Origin: a virus
IMG/VR virus record: IMGVR_UViG_3300009169_000042
Coordinates: 1 to 38,663 of that record
Length of the DNA: 38,663 bases
Direction: 5' to 3' (one strand)
The notes beneath the pieces were generated by a model, which saw nothing but the letters and a program-made list of their open reading frames with translations, was not told the origin of the DNA and did no database searches. Position 1 is the stretch's first letter. Each line of letters starts with the position of its first letter. Shown here in pieces: positions 9,105-17,500 of the stretch. The translations under genes and the position numbers were made by a program.

Positions 9105-9890
9105 TTACATCGGCCCGCGACCATACCCAGTATCTGGCAGGTTCGCGAGACCGATGTACGGGAAGCCAACATCCCGAGCAAGGGTCAAGACCGGAGCCGC
9201 CGTAGACTGGTCGATCACCTGCTCGATCCTTCGCTGGTAGTCCAGCTCGGCGGCGGCAGTATCAAACCCCTTCGCGGCCAAGAACTTGACGCGGCCGAGA
9301 AGTAGGATGGCAAGGCCGTCAAGAATGAAGGTGTCGCCATTCTTGGAGGCAGTATTCTTGTAGACGCTCGGGTTGTCGCCATCAATGATGGTTGCGCCCG
9401 ATACGTACATGAACGAGAACTTCGGGTACGTCGCGGGGTCGGTTAGATAAGGCGGGTTCAGCACCCAGAGCTTCCCGCCCCTCAGCTGCCAGAAGAACGT
9501 CAGCTGGGGAACCCAGTTACGGACTTGGTACATCCGCCACGACTGGTCAGACACCGGCCCCATCGCTGGAAGCTGAGTGCTGTTGTTCCACTGCGTCTGG
9601 TCAACGAAGTACTGGAAGTCAACCGGAAAGTCGAACGCCTTCTCTTTCTGGCCCGGCGAGTCTCCGAAGATTGGAATCTCACCTTCCACGACCAGCGGAC
9701 GCCACTTATAATCGCCAAAGATTTCTTGGTTGGCGTCGTTAACGTGGGCGATGATCTGGGCGTAGATTGGGTCGGTAGAGCCTGCCGGATCGTTTGACTC
9801 CGGCAGGTTCGTACGCTTGCAGATGCCGTTCACCACATCGGCCAGATCAATCTGGTTGAAGAAGTTCGAGAATGTGGTGACGACGGGCAT
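9105..9890 (-). CDS. Tail tubular A-like / head-tail connector protein
   Basis: This 261-aa protein is preceded by a good AAGGAG site. The N-terminal half is helical (NQIDLADVVNGICKRTNLPE), followed by an aromatic-rich middle and a C-terminal helix (AELDYQRRIEQVID). This matches the layout of podovirus gatekeeper or tail-adaptor proteins next to a large tail-hub gene. Assignment rests mainly on size, composition and position between head and tail genes. Confidence 0.6.
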   Translation of the reverse strand: MPVVTTFSNFFNQIDLADVVNGICKRTNLPESNDPAGSTDPIYAQIIAHVNDANQEIFGDYKWRPLVVEGEIPIFGDSPGQKEKAFDFPVDFQYFVDQTQWNNSTQLPAMGPVSDQSWRMYQVRNWVPQLTFFWQLRGGKLWVLNPPYLTDPATYPKFSFMYVSGATIIDGDNPSVYKNTASKNGDTFILDGLAILLLGRVKFLAAKGFDTAAAELDYQRRIEQVIDQSTAAPVLTLARDVGFPYIGLANLPDTGYGRGPM

Positions 9891-9899
9891 CTTGGCTCC

Positions 9900-10517
9900 T
9901 TACTTCTTGACTGCGACCGCAGGCCTCGGCTCAGGTTGCGGCTTGTCCTCGGCGCGGGCCGCAAGCTGAGCTTCCAGCTCTTGAATGCGCCGAAGTAGGG
10001 TTTCGCCGCTGGTCGCCGTATCCAGCCACGCTTTCGCTTTGGCCTTCAACTCGTGAGCGCCCATGAAGCGGCCCGAAATGCCGTCGTTGAGGTTGGCGAG
10101 CTGCTCCACCGTCTTGACGTTGAAGAACCCGAACTCTTCGACCTGAGCCGGCGTGAGGAACGGCACGACGCCGAGCGGGGTGCCAATGACTTGATCCTGG
10201 CCCGCCTTGAACTTGTTGTAGAGCTCGCCGAAGCGCACAATGTCCTGCTCCCAGACCGGGCGCTGGATGATGTTGTGCTTGTCACCGGGGATCATGATTT
10301 CGACGTACTCGGTGTCCTCGTAGATGGCCCTGTTCGCTTCTGCCGACCTGTCGGGGTTCAGCCGAGGCTTCATGTAGAACCGAACGTGCAGGTTCTTGTC
10401 CATCGCAAAGCGATTGGAGTCCCAGTTGCTCATGTTCTGCAACTGCTGATCAAACTTGTTCCAGTCGGTGGGTGTTGAGTTCTGCAGGTTTTCGACCTGC
10501 TGAGCATTGAGGGCCAT
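9900..10517 (-). CDS. Conserved phage virion-region protein of unknown function
   Basis: The start is the ATG at 10515-10517 (MALNAQQVENLQ), behind an AAAGGA site, giving 205 aa. The ORF extends 13 codons upstream without a ribosome site. The protein contains NLHVRFYMKPRLN, VEIMIPGDKHNII and a segment EFGFFNVKTVEQLANLND typical of a small phage family found near head and tail genes. The C-terminus is a short coiled coil with a Pro-rich tail. No enzyme motif is seen. It may be a head-completion or assembly factor. Confidence 0.6.
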   Translation of the reverse strand: MALNAQQVENLQNSTPTDWNKFDQQLQNMSNWDSNRFAMDKNLHVRFYMKPRLNPDRSAEANRAIYEDTEYVEIMIPGDKHNIIQRPVWEQDIVRFGELYNKFKAGQDQVIGTPLGVVPFLTPAQVEEFGFFNVKTVEQLANLNDGISGRFMGAHELKAKAKAWLDTATSGETLLRRIQELEAQLAARAEDKPQPEPRPAVAVKK

Positions 10518-10557
10518 ATTAATTATCCTTTTGAGGTTACGACGGTGGTAGAGCACA

Positions 10558-10770
10558 TCACTTCTTGGGGGCGGGAACCGCCTCCTTCAAAATCGGCACC
10601 AGCGCGAGCCAGCTACCGTCTTTGCACTGATCGGGCGCCTTAACGTCATAGGTGCCCTTCATGGCCGCGCACAGCTCAGGCTTCGTCTGCGCGATGGTGG
10701 CGGCGGGAAGGATAACGGGGCCGAGCAGCAGAGCAGCGATGCCTTCGGCGATAAGCAAAAGCGGGTTCAT
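10558..10770 (-). CDS. Small membrane or exported protein with two cysteines
   Basis: This 70-aa protein has a hydrophobic N-terminus, from about residue 3 to 27 (LLLIAEGIAALLLGPVILPA), that could be a membrane anchor or signal segment. A C-terminal region follows with two cysteines. Its ATG overlaps the preceding gene's TGA by 4 bp, so it is probably coupled. The function is unknown. A holin-like or envelope role is possible but unsupported. Confidence 0.55.
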   Translation of the reverse strand: MNPLLLIAEGIAALLLGPVILPAATIAQTKPELCAAMKGTYDVKAPDQCKDGSWLALVPILKEAVPAPKK

Positions 10771-11336
10771 ACAAAACTCCTGACAGGGTTGGTTTGGGCG
10801 ATTAGAACGATTTCGTCAAACGTGATGGTGGCAGTTCCGGCCGGTACGCTTGCGCGCAAGTCGTACGTGGCGTCAACGTCGGTGTAGTCGAAGGCCGCGA
10901 GGTTGAAGGCCGTCGTGTTCGCTGCTCCACTTGAACTGGCGCCCACGACGAATGAAGTAGGCGCTCCGTTCTTAAAGAGGCGGATGATCGTGTCGGCGTT
11001 GTTCGGGCCAGACAGGAAGCCGCTGACTGCGAACAGCAAGGTGGATCCCGCCACCCCACCGAGGGCGCGAGTCACGCTGCCTGCGCTAAGGTTCGCGGTA
11101 AAGAATCCAGGCGTCGCTGTGACGATAGCGTCAAAGGGCGCGATGACCTGAGGCGTCGTGGTCAGGTTAAGGACGACAGGCGTCGTAACCTGGATCGCTC
11201 CATACCCCGGCGTGACGCTGTCCACAAAGTCCTTGATAATTTGGCGCACGTCGCCGGCGCTGATCTCCTGCGTCGTGTTGTCGGGTAGCGTTGCGTCCGC
11301 CTGCGCGAGCAGCTCCAGCATCGACTTAATGGTCAT
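10767..11336 (-). CDS. Putative head fibre or decoration protein
   Basis: This 189-aa protein's N-terminus contains LPDNTTQEISAGDVRQIIKD, a short helical motif found at the start of many phage fibre and decoration proteins. A Thr/Ala/Gly-rich beta region follows (residues about 45-189) without enzymatic motifs. It has a GGGAGG ribosome site. The preceding 45-aa gene carries the same motif as a stand-alone unit. The location between capsid and tail genes supports a virion-surface role. Confidence 0.6.
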   Translation of the reverse strand: MTIKSMLELLAQADATLPDNTTQEISAGDVRQIIKDFVDSVTPGYGAIQVTTPVVLNLTTTPQVIAPFDAIVTATPGFFTANLSAGSVTRALGGVAGSTLLFAVSGFLSGPNNADTIIRLFKNGAPTSFVVGASSSGAANTTAFNLAAFDYTDVDATYDLRASVPAGTATITFDEIVLIAQTNPVRSFV

Positions 11337-11470
11337 GGCTCGAAGCCTCCCTCGTCGATGGCCTGCGCGATCAATAGAAGAATTGCCCGCAGCTTCGCAG
11401 GCGTGATTTCCTGCACCGTGTTGTCGGGCAGCAGCGCGTTGATCTGGTTACGGACTTCGTCAAGGGTCAT
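11333..11470 (-). CDS. 45-aa protein consisting of a stand-alone LPDNT motif domain
   Basis: The 45-aa reading frame starts with ATG at 11468-11470 (overlapping the preceding TGA) and stops with TGA at 11333-11335 (overlapping the next ATG). It is MTLDEVRNQINALL followed by LPDNTVQEITPAKLRAILLL. It aligns with the N-terminus of the next gene (LPDNTTQEISAGDVRQIIKD). The four-base overlaps at both ends and this homology make it a credible gene despite its size. A virion attachment module is the likeliest role. Confidence 0.7.
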   Translation of the reverse strand: MTLDEVRNQINALLPDNTVQEITPAKLRAILLLIAQAIDEGGFEP

Positions 11471-11868
11471 GAGAATGCGTCCTGATCAAAGCCGTTGTTG
11501 AAGGCGTGGACATCAACCGGATCTGTTACAGCGAGGCAGAGCTTGCCGATGACACTAAGCGGGAGGCCACCCGGCGCCCATGAAATAGCGTCGCCCGCGT
11601 CAACTGCGACACCGTTAGCCGTCATCGGGATGCCTGCGACGTGATGCGCAATCGAACCAAAGAAGTCAACTACGAGGGCGCCACTGAACGTATACGGCAG
11701 ACCGCCGACCCACGCCTCTGCCGTGTAGCCCGAGGCGAAAGCACCGACAACAAGCGAGCCTAGCTCGCCTGTCGGGGTGCCGCCGTTGAACTTCGGCAAC
11801 GGGAAGTCCGCGACGCTGAGCGCCTTGATTCTTCCCGTGCCGTCAAAGGCGAGAACGCCTGAGTTCAT
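11467..11868 (-). CDS. Hypothetical virion-region protein
   Basis: This 133-aa Gly/Ala/Phe-rich protein (MNSGVLAFDGTGRIKALSVA, with a GLPYTFSGALVVDFFG stretch) is probably beta-structured, with no known motif. It lies between the 200-aa protein (TAATG overlap) and the 45-aa protein (ATGA overlap), so it belongs to the same translationally linked string downstream of the capsid gene. A decoration or fibre component is plausible. Confidence 0.6.
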   Translation of the reverse strand: MNSGVLAFDGTGRIKALSVADFPLPKFNGGTPTGELGSLVVGAFASGYTAEAWVGGLPYTFSGALVVDFFGSIAHHVAGIPMTANGVAVDAGDAISWAPGGLPLSVIGKLCLAVTDPVDVHAFNNGFDQDAFS

Positions 11869-12470
11869 TAGACCGGCGCTGCGTTCGCTGCCGTCGCCGA
11901 GCCAAACACGGACTGACCAGTCGTGATTGACACGCCGCTGCGGTTGACAAAGCCCGTCTCGACTGCCGCGCCGTTTGCGACTGTACCCGTTGCCGTCACA
12001 GTCTTCACGGGGAAGCCTGTGAATGCGGGGCCAGCGCCCGCGTCACGCGAACCACCGTTGCCCGCCATCGCGAGCCCGACTGCAAGCTCGTCGTACGGGT
12101 TCGGCAGACCGTTTACGTCACTGCGCCCGCCGCCGATGTAGACCAGCGTCGAGTCAGTGGCCGCGACGAGCCCCGGCTTCGTAACACCGGGAACATAGTC
12201 ATCGCTGAAGCCCGCCGCTTGAATCGAGGCGGGGGCCGTCGGGCCAATGATTGGCGGGGAACCAAAGCCGATGCCGGTTTGAAGGGCTCCGGTGCTGAGA
12301 TTCGTCGGGTCGGCCGTGTACTCCGGATGACCGTCAACGTCGAAGGCAAGGGTGCGTCCACCAAACGGCGAACCCTTCGGCCCCGACAACGGGTCCATCA
12401 TCACTGCACGACCTTGAGACGGGTTCGCAGCGTTCTGAACTGCGCTTGCGCCTGGAAGGGATGCTGCCAT
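11868..12470 (-). CDS. Hypothetical virion-region protein
   Basis: This 200-aa Gly/Ala/Thr-rich protein of low complexity (MAASLPGASAVQNAANPSQG, then many short Gly-Thr strands) has no recognised domain. It has a good AGGAG site 7 nt upstream and is the first gene after the structured RNA that follows the capsid gene. The composition suggests a capsid-surface or decoration protein, but that is inferred only from composition and place. Confidence 0.6.
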   Translation of the reverse strand: MAASLPGASAVQNAANPSQGRAVMMDPLSGPKGSPFGGRTLAFDVDGHPEYTADPTNLSTGALQTGIGFGSPPIIGPTAPASIQAAGFSDDYVPGVTKPGLVAATDSTLVYIGGGRSDVNGLPNPYDELAVGLAMAGNGGSRDAGAGPAFTGFPVKTVTATGTVANGAAVETGFVNRSGVSITTGQSVFGSATAANAAPV

Positions 12471-12485
12471 GTACTTCTCCTGATG

Positions 12486-12534
12486 AAAAAGGGCCGTAGA
12501 AGGGGTCTTGGACCACTACTACGGCCAAGACCCC
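12486..12534 (-). terminator. Terminator or pseudoknot downstream of the capsid gene
   Basis: Read on the minus strand, GGGGTCTTGG pairs perfectly with CCAAGACCCC (12534-12525 with 12511-12502). The CCGTAG in its loop can also pair with CTACGG just downstream, so the two helices interlock as an H-type pseudoknot or compete. The alternative helix GGCCGTAG/CTACGGCC (12526-12519 with 12499-12492) is followed directly by CTTTTT, a classic intrinsic terminator layout. This probably lowers expression of genes after the capsid gene. Confidence 0.7.
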
Positions 12535-12543
12535 ACCACAGGG

Positions 12544-13509
12544 TTACGCGGACTCCAGACGCCCTTGGAACTGGGCTCCCGAAGTTGTCAGGTTGCCAGC
12601 CCACGCCAGGATCTGCACCTCGGCGTCCTGGTTGATTGCGTAGCGACGGTTCGGCGAAAGCGGAACCATGTTACGCGCCGAGTGCGGACGCAGGAAGATG
12701 TACTTCGTGTTCAGCATGAACAGCGTCTTGGCCGGGCAGAACCCGCCGATACCGCCGTCCAGGACCACGTCCGCGGTCATGTACTTCAGCGTCGGGAAGC
12801 CGAGCTGGCCCACCGTCGGCTCCGTGAAACGCTGCTGAGCTTGCAGCGACGCGACGTACAGACCCCACATGATGCTGTCCATGGGGATGAGGTCCGGCCG
12901 GTCGTTGCCGCGAACCAGTTGCGCCCACAGCGCGTTCATCGCGCCTTGGATCGTCGAGCTGGTCAGGGCCGGCGACGGCTTGCTGTACTTCGACGCCCAG
13001 AAGGTCCAGGTCGCGCGGTCGATGCCGCCGTAGGTTCCCGTGGACGGGTCCACCGGCACCGCAGCGTTCAGGCCCGTGAGCTCCTTGCCGCCCGAACCCG
13101 AGCCGTCGGCGTAGACGCCAGCGGCCAAGAGGTTCGCCATCGTGCTTTCCGCGACGCCAATGCGACCTTCCATCAGGTCAATCATTTGCTCACGGCCAGC
13201 GTTCTGGAGCTGCTCCAGGCCGGACATGATGACCGGCACGGCGAGCTGCTTGATCTGGTACTCGGCGGCGCTGATGACGTCAGCAGCGGCGACGGGCAAC
13301 AGGTCGTAGCCCGAGTACCATCCGCCGTTGGCGTTCTGCGCGAACGACAGCTCTTGGTAAATCACGTTTCCGCCGGAGAACGGCTTCTGGTTGCCGTTGA
13401 GCTCCAGCTTCTTCAGCAGGGCGTTGTTCTTGGTCACGTTGTCCGCGATTTCGCGGGTACGCGACTGGATCGTCGTGGCGACGATGTCAGATACGTTGGG
13501 GAATGCCAT
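12544..13509 (-). CDS. Major capsid protein
   Basis: This 321-aa protein begins MAFPNVSDIVATTIQSRTRE, a characteristic opening of HK97-fold major capsid proteins in this type of phage. The central part contains YQIKQLAVPVIMSGLEQLQN, and the C-terminal part SPNRRYAINQDAEVQ. Size, position right after the scaffold and the strong RNA structure downstream all agree. The start has a GGAG site. It forms the icosahedral shell. Confidence 0.88.
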   Translation of the reverse strand: MAFPNVSDIVATTIQSRTREIADNVTKNNALLKKLELNGNQKPFSGGNVIYQELSFAQNANGGWYSGYDLLPVAAADVISAAEYQIKQLAVPVIMSGLEQLQNAGREQMIDLMEGRIGVAESTMANLLAAGVYADGSGSGGKELTGLNAAVPVDPSTGTYGGIDRATWTFWASKYSKPSPALTSSTIQGAMNALWAQLVRGNDRPDLIPMDSIMWGLYVASLQAQQRFTEPTVGQLGFPTLKYMTADVVLDGGIGGFCPAKTLFMLNTKYIFLRPHSARNMVPLSPNRRYAINQDAEVQILAWAGNLTTSGAQFQGRLESA

Positions 13510-13556
13510 TTAAGACTCCAAAGTTGGGTTGAGTTTCGTGCTTCTCTCGACCGTTC

Positions 13557-14591
13557 TCAGAGACGATCCCCAGCGGTATCGAACGCCGACGCGATAACAG
13601 AGCGAAGATTTGAGGGATCCACCTGATGGGTGACCGGCTCGCCGGATCCATTGATGGAAGAACTCGCTTCACGTGCTGCCGCTGCCTTCTTCGAAACGCT
13701 CTTGGAGAGTTCCACTGCCTGTCGGTCCAACAAGACCTGTCTCGTTTCCGGGTTGGCCCAGACCGCCTTATCGTAGGCGTCCTGAAGGTCCTTGGCCCTT
13801 CCCGCTTCGAGTAGCGTCGCCATGTCAAGGCGGACGTCTCGATAAAACTCATTCTTCGGGTCGCTGGCGAACGTTTCCAGCTCCGTTCTCAAATCTGCTA
13901 CAAACTTCTCCTGCTGGTTCTGGTTGCCCGACTCCAGCGCCGCTAGACGCTGTTGTAGAGCTTGAACCTGCGGGTCGACCGGCTGTTGAGCGGGCTGCTC
14001 ACCCATGATCAAGGCGCCGAGGGCTTGAACGTCCACTCCGTAGTACGAGAGGATTTCATAGGCCCGCTGAGCCTTGTCAATCGGTGTGCCGTAGCGGAGG
14101 ACAGCATCTGTCTCCAGCAGCTTACTCACGGCAGTCTTCGCGTCCGTACCGGCAGCACGGAAGGTGTGCTGATACGGGGCCACGATTTCGTTGATTTCCC
14201 GGCCGAACGATGCGTCCTTGGTGGACTGGTTCAGGCCACGAGAAATCTCAGCTTCACGACGGTAGATCTCCGCACGAATCGTGGGGTCAACCGACGCCCA
14301 CTTCTCACGAGCGGCAGGCTTCCAGCTTCCTGGAGCCTTCTCCAGCTTCTGATCCGCCATGCCATCGGTGGGCGGGGGCGGCTCTTTCGGGGTGCCGCCC
14401 TCTTGAGGGGCCAGCGATTTGTCGGCCGGAGATTCGACTGGAGGCGGCGACTCGTCGCCCTTCGATTCGGGCTCCGTAGATACGGCTGGCGGCTCAGAGG
14501 GCGGCGAAGCCTCTGCTACTTTCTGTTCGAGTTCCGGCTTCTCTTCTTCAGAAACCGAAAAGGCGCTTTCAAGTGCGTCGCGGATACCCAT
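13557..14591 (-). CDS. Scaffolding protein
   Basis: This 344-aa protein has an acidic, Pro/Glu/Ser-rich disordered N-terminus (residues about 15-90), then SWKPAAREKWASVDPTIRAE, a helical region and a coiled coil near 205-240. Charged helical proteins with this layout directly upstream of the capsid gene are podovirus scaffolding proteins that guide procapsid assembly and then leave. The C-terminal basic-helical region would contact the capsid. The start shares a TAATG junction with the next gene upstream. Confidence 0.82.
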   Translation of the reverse strand: MGIRDALESAFSVSEEEKPELEQKVAEASPPSEPPAVSTEPESKGDESPPPVESPADKSLAPQEGGTPKEPPPPTDGMADQKLEKAPGSWKPAAREKWASVDPTIRAEIYRREAEISRGLNQSTKDASFGREINEIVAPYQHTFRAAGTDAKTAVSKLLETDAVLRYGTPIDKAQRAYEILSYYGVDVQALGALIMGEQPAQQPVDPQVQALQQRLAALESGNQNQQEKFVADLRTELETFASDPKNEFYRDVRLDMATLLEAGRAKDLQDAYDKAVWANPETRQVLLDRQAVELSKSVSKKAAAAREASSSINGSGEPVTHQVDPSNLRSVIASAFDTAGDRL

Positions 14592-14935
14592 TATCTCTTC
14601 CGTGTGGTGAGTTCGTGAATGGCACGTTCAATGTGCTCTCTCTTGATCGCAGAGCCCTTACCTTGAGTAAAGTACTCCGCCCTTTGCTTCGCGGACTTGT
14701 CCCACGTGGACTGAAAGTCGTCCATTGTGGTCAGCCCGGTTTGCTTCATGAACTCACGGTGCTTCGTACGGCTGGACAGGTCCTCGCCGTTCGGCCCACG
14801 AGTATTCGTGTAATGCCGGTCATTCCACAGTACGCCATCAGCCGTATGAGCGTTGCGGGCAGGCGCCTCGTACTCAGGCGTCACTTCCACAAGCTCTTGG
14901 CGAGCGCTGTCGTAGATGTACCGGCGACGAGCCAC
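14591..14935 (-). CDS. Hypothetical protein of the head operon
   Basis: This 114-aa protein starts with GTG at 14933-14935, overlapping the previous TAG. It is charged and basic (RRRYIYDSARQELVEV at the start, ITTRKR-like end) with no membrane segment. Small proteins with a YIYD-LVEV start occur between portal and scaffold in related phages, where their role is unknown. The minus-strand operon is tightly packed here. Confidence 0.62.
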   Translation of the reverse strand: MARRRYIYDSARQELVEVTPEYEAPARNAHTADGVLWNDRHYTNTRGPNGEDLSSRTKHREFMKQTGLTTMDDFQSTWDKSAKQRAEYFTQGKGSAIKREHIERAIHELTTRKR

Positions 14936-15105
14936 TACTTCTTCTCCAGCTTGACGTGCTTCTCGAGCGTGGTCTGCTCGACCTTTTCGTCATGGGTCAG
15001 GTGAGGCTTCTTCGCTGGAACGAGTGCAGCTACCGCCGCATCGTAATCAGCGCGGGTCATGCCGCCGGTTGAGAATCTCCGATCCAACTCAGCCTTGGTG
15101 GTCAT
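14935..15105 (-). CDS. 56-aa hypothetical protein
   Basis: The 56-aa frame runs from ATG at 15103-15105 to TAG at 14935-14937: MTTKAELDRRFSTGGMTRAD, ending in a Lys-rich tail. Its start overlaps the stop of the 68-aa gene (ATGA), and its stop overlaps the next GTG (TAGTG). It is charged and helical with no known motif. The unbroken chain of overlaps supports it as a real gene. Confidence 0.65.
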   Translation of the reverse strand: MTTKAELDRRFSTGGMTRADYDAAVAALVPAKKPHLTHDEKVEQTTLEKHVKLEKK

Positions 15106-15308
15106 CGAATACCTCTTGATTGAAGCAGGGTCTCTGCCTGTTGACGGCAGTTGTCTTCGTAGGCTCCAGCGTACACGAGATTACCTTGTGGATCCTTGCA
15201 GCGCCATGAAGTACGTGTGAACGAAATGGTGTACGGCCAGTCGGGGGCAGCAAGAGTCGTGATTGTTTCTGTGTACGGCTCTACTACATATCCGGCTGGT
15301 AGTCCCAT
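15102..15308 (-). CDS. 68-aa hypothetical protein, probably translated from a leaderless mRNA
   Basis: This 68-aa protein (MGLPAGYVVEPYTETITTLA, WPYTISFTRTSWRC) is compact and beta-rich with two cysteines. There is no Shine-Dalgarno sequence. Instead a sigma70-like promoter ends 6 nt before the ATG, so transcription would begin at or next to the start codon. It heads a string of overlapping genes leading to scaffold and capsid. Function unknown. Confidence 0.6.
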   Translation of the reverse strand: MGLPAGYVVEPYTETITTLAAPDWPYTISFTRTSWRCKDPQGNLVYAGAYEDNCRQQAETLLQSRGIR

Positions 15309-15314
15309 TTACTC

Positions 15315-15343
15315 AGTATAGCACTTTACGCATCATATTGCAA
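15315..15343 (-). promoter_or_regulatory. Sigma70-like promoter for the head genes
   Basis: On the minus strand TTGCAA (15343-15338), a 17-bp spacer and TATACT (15320-15315) form a promoter. Only GAGTAA separates the -10 box from the ATG at 15308. It lies in the short gap between portal and the 68-aa gene and would boost scaffold and capsid expression. Confidence 0.7.
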
Positions 15344-15346
15344 GAG

Positions 15347-17500
15347 CTACTTCTTATCGTCACTCTCTTTTTGCTGCACCGCAGCAAACTCGAGCTGTTG
15401 CTGATGCTGCTCCTCGCTGTGGGCCATGTCCTGCTGATGTTCCATGGCATTCGTCGCCATCTTGGTCTGGGCGTTAATCACGTCACCCTCAGCTTTGACG
15501 GCGTACTTCTCGCGCAGCGCCGCCATCTCAAGCTGATGCTTCTCCCGAGCAAATTCCATCTCTTGCTGAAGCATCTCCACCTTCGCGCTGTTCATGGCGT
15601 TCGAAGCCGCAAGATCAGCTTGGATTTTCGCCATGTCCTGCTGGTGCTTCTGATCGGCCTGCTGAGTCTTCATCTGGTGAATTTGCTCAGACTGCTGCAT
15701 CTCAGCCTGAACCTTCTGCGCCTCAGGATCTGGCTGCGGGGGCTGAGCCTGCTTCTTCTGAAGCGCCGCCATCGCCGCTGCCGCACCCTGATCGATGATG
15801 CCTTCCACGTCACGGGACGCCCTGAAGCCAGCCACCGCGAATTTCAGCAGCCCGAACATCATGGGCGCTGTCTCAGGCGCCTTCTCAGCGGCCATCGCAG
15901 CTTTCTCAATGAACTGCGACGCGCCGGTAAGGAACTCCATCCGCTCTTCCTTCTCCCGCTGCCAGTCCACGTCGGTGAACGTGTCGGCGGTGACCAGGAT
16001 GCGGAACTTCGCGTTGAACTCGTCCTTCAGCAGCTTGATCGCAGGCTCCAGAAGCTGCTGGTCCTCCTGCGGGAACGTTCCGGCCTGACGCAGTAAACGC
16101 TCGGGCTGGTAGAACGTGCACATCAGGTAGGCTTTGATGCAGAACACCCGCGAGAAGAAGTACGCCACCTCGTCCTGATGAGCCGTAAGCCGAACAGAGG
16201 CATACTGAGCCTTGATCTTCTGCGCCGCTGCGGTTTCACTCGCCGCACTCGCACCTCGGATAATGTCTGCGAGGCCGGTAAGCTCGTAAATCTGCTGTTT
16301 GATCGTGTCACGGGCCTGATTCAGCTGCTGAATCACGGACGCAACGTGGTCAACGGGAAGCCAGTCCACGACGCCCTTTAGACCGCCTTTTTCGCTGAAA
16401 GCGGCCCATTGGTCCACGGGAATCAGCTGATTCTCCGACGCCTGCTGGAGCATTCGCTGAACGCCGTCGGCTTTCTTGTCGTAAACGCCGACTACCTTAC
16501 ACGCCTGGATCAAATAGCTGATGCGTGTGTTGATAACGTCCAGTTCCTCGTACTGATCCTGACAAAGCAGGTAGTCAGCGTTGGGAATCATGTTCGTTGT
16601 CGTCGTTGAGGCGAACAACGGCTTCGGCATCGGGAAAAACTCGGGCAGCTTGAGGAAGTCATTCTTCTCGTCAAGCGGCTTCTTCAGCCCTTTTGCGAGC
16701 CAAATGACCTTTTTACTCTTGCGGTCCCAGATTTCGTAGACGCAGCCCTTCTTAAGGACCTGATTCTTCGGGCCAAGCGGATTTCCAGCCGACGAACGGG
16801 CGTCCATGTTCCGCGCACCGATCTTGTCAAGGGGAACTTCCTTGAATTCATCGCCAAAACGACGAACCCCCTCGTCACGGCTGAGGTATACCTTCCGTGC
16901 GACCCACCAAACCTCCTTCCAAACCCGAGCCGGCGACCACAGGATATCTTCCCAGTAGACGTAGTCCAGCGGGGTGCCTTCGCTCTCGATGGTTTCGACG
17001 GTCGTAACCTGACTTCCGGCCTGTACTTCGGCCACGCCAGTCACCGCCTCGTACCGTTGCCAGACCGTGCCCATGCCGGGGATCAGCCTGTCAAGGATTA
17101 CGGCCTTGAACACCTCGTCGTACGAGTCGCTTTCCTGGAGTTCATACTCCAAGTTCCGCTCAAGGATCTTGGCCGCGACGCGGGCAACATCATCATCGGG
17201 GTCCTTGAAGCGGCGCACCACCTCAGGCTTCGGCAGCTTGGAGTAGAGCGCCGCCTTCATGATGTTGACGTTGCTATGGAAGAGATTGAAGCGTCGGCTG
17301 GACTCCGAGACACGCCCGACGTCCGTAACGCCTCGCTCGTCCAAGTACCGCCCAACGATCTGGTTCCCCCGCTTGTGGAACCGCTGCATCTCCTTCTCAG
17401 CGGCGATCAGCTGGGTTTGCCAGAATTGCTGACGTTCTACTGGGGTCCTCGTGCTGCCCGAGTAGGAGTCAACTGAGGTGGACGGCTGTGTGGTGCTCAT
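15347..17500 (-). CDS. Portal protein
   Basis: This 717-aa protein has the size and pattern of podovirus portals: a helical N-terminus, the stretch FNLFHSNVNIMKAALYSKLP, a LDYVYWEDILWSPAR core and QQIYELTGLADIIRGASAAS. The long C-terminal part (residues about 590-715) is Gln/Met-rich coiled coil, fitting the barrel that extends into the capsid. It would form the dodecameric DNA-entry vertex and dock the terminase. Its ATG overlaps the upstream gene's stop by 4 bp. Confidence 0.88.
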   Translation of the reverse strand: MSTTQPSTSVDSYSGSTRTPVERQQFWQTQLIAAEKEMQRFHKRGNQIVGRYLDERGVTDVGRVSESSRRFNLFHSNVNIMKAALYSKLPKPEVVRRFKDPDDDVARVAAKILERNLEYELQESDSYDEVFKAVILDRLIPGMGTVWQRYEAVTGVAEVQAGSQVTTVETIESEGTPLDYVYWEDILWSPARVWKEVWWVARKVYLSRDEGVRRFGDEFKEVPLDKIGARNMDARSSAGNPLGPKNQVLKKGCVYEIWDRKSKKVIWLAKGLKKPLDEKNDFLKLPEFFPMPKPLFASTTTTNMIPNADYLLCQDQYEELDVINTRISYLIQACKVVGVYDKKADGVQRMLQQASENQLIPVDQWAAFSEKGGLKGVVDWLPVDHVASVIQQLNQARDTIKQQIYELTGLADIIRGASAASETAAAQKIKAQYASVRLTAHQDEVAYFFSRVFCIKAYLMCTFYQPERLLRQAGTFPQEDQQLLEPAIKLLKDEFNAKFRILVTADTFTDVDWQREKEERMEFLTGASQFIEKAAMAAEKAPETAPMMFGLLKFAVAGFRASRDVEGIIDQGAAAAMAALQKKQAQPPQPDPEAQKVQAEMQQSEQIHQMKTQQADQKHQQDMAKIQADLAASNAMNSAKVEMLQQEMEFAREKHQLEMAALREKYAVKAEGDVINAQTKMATNAMEHQQDMAHSEEQHQQQLEFAAVQQKESDDKK

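Noticed and set aside
12508-13626. 372-aa plus-strand open frame over the capsid gene
   Set aside because: It is antisense to a clear capsid protein and is Arg/Val-rich without motifs.
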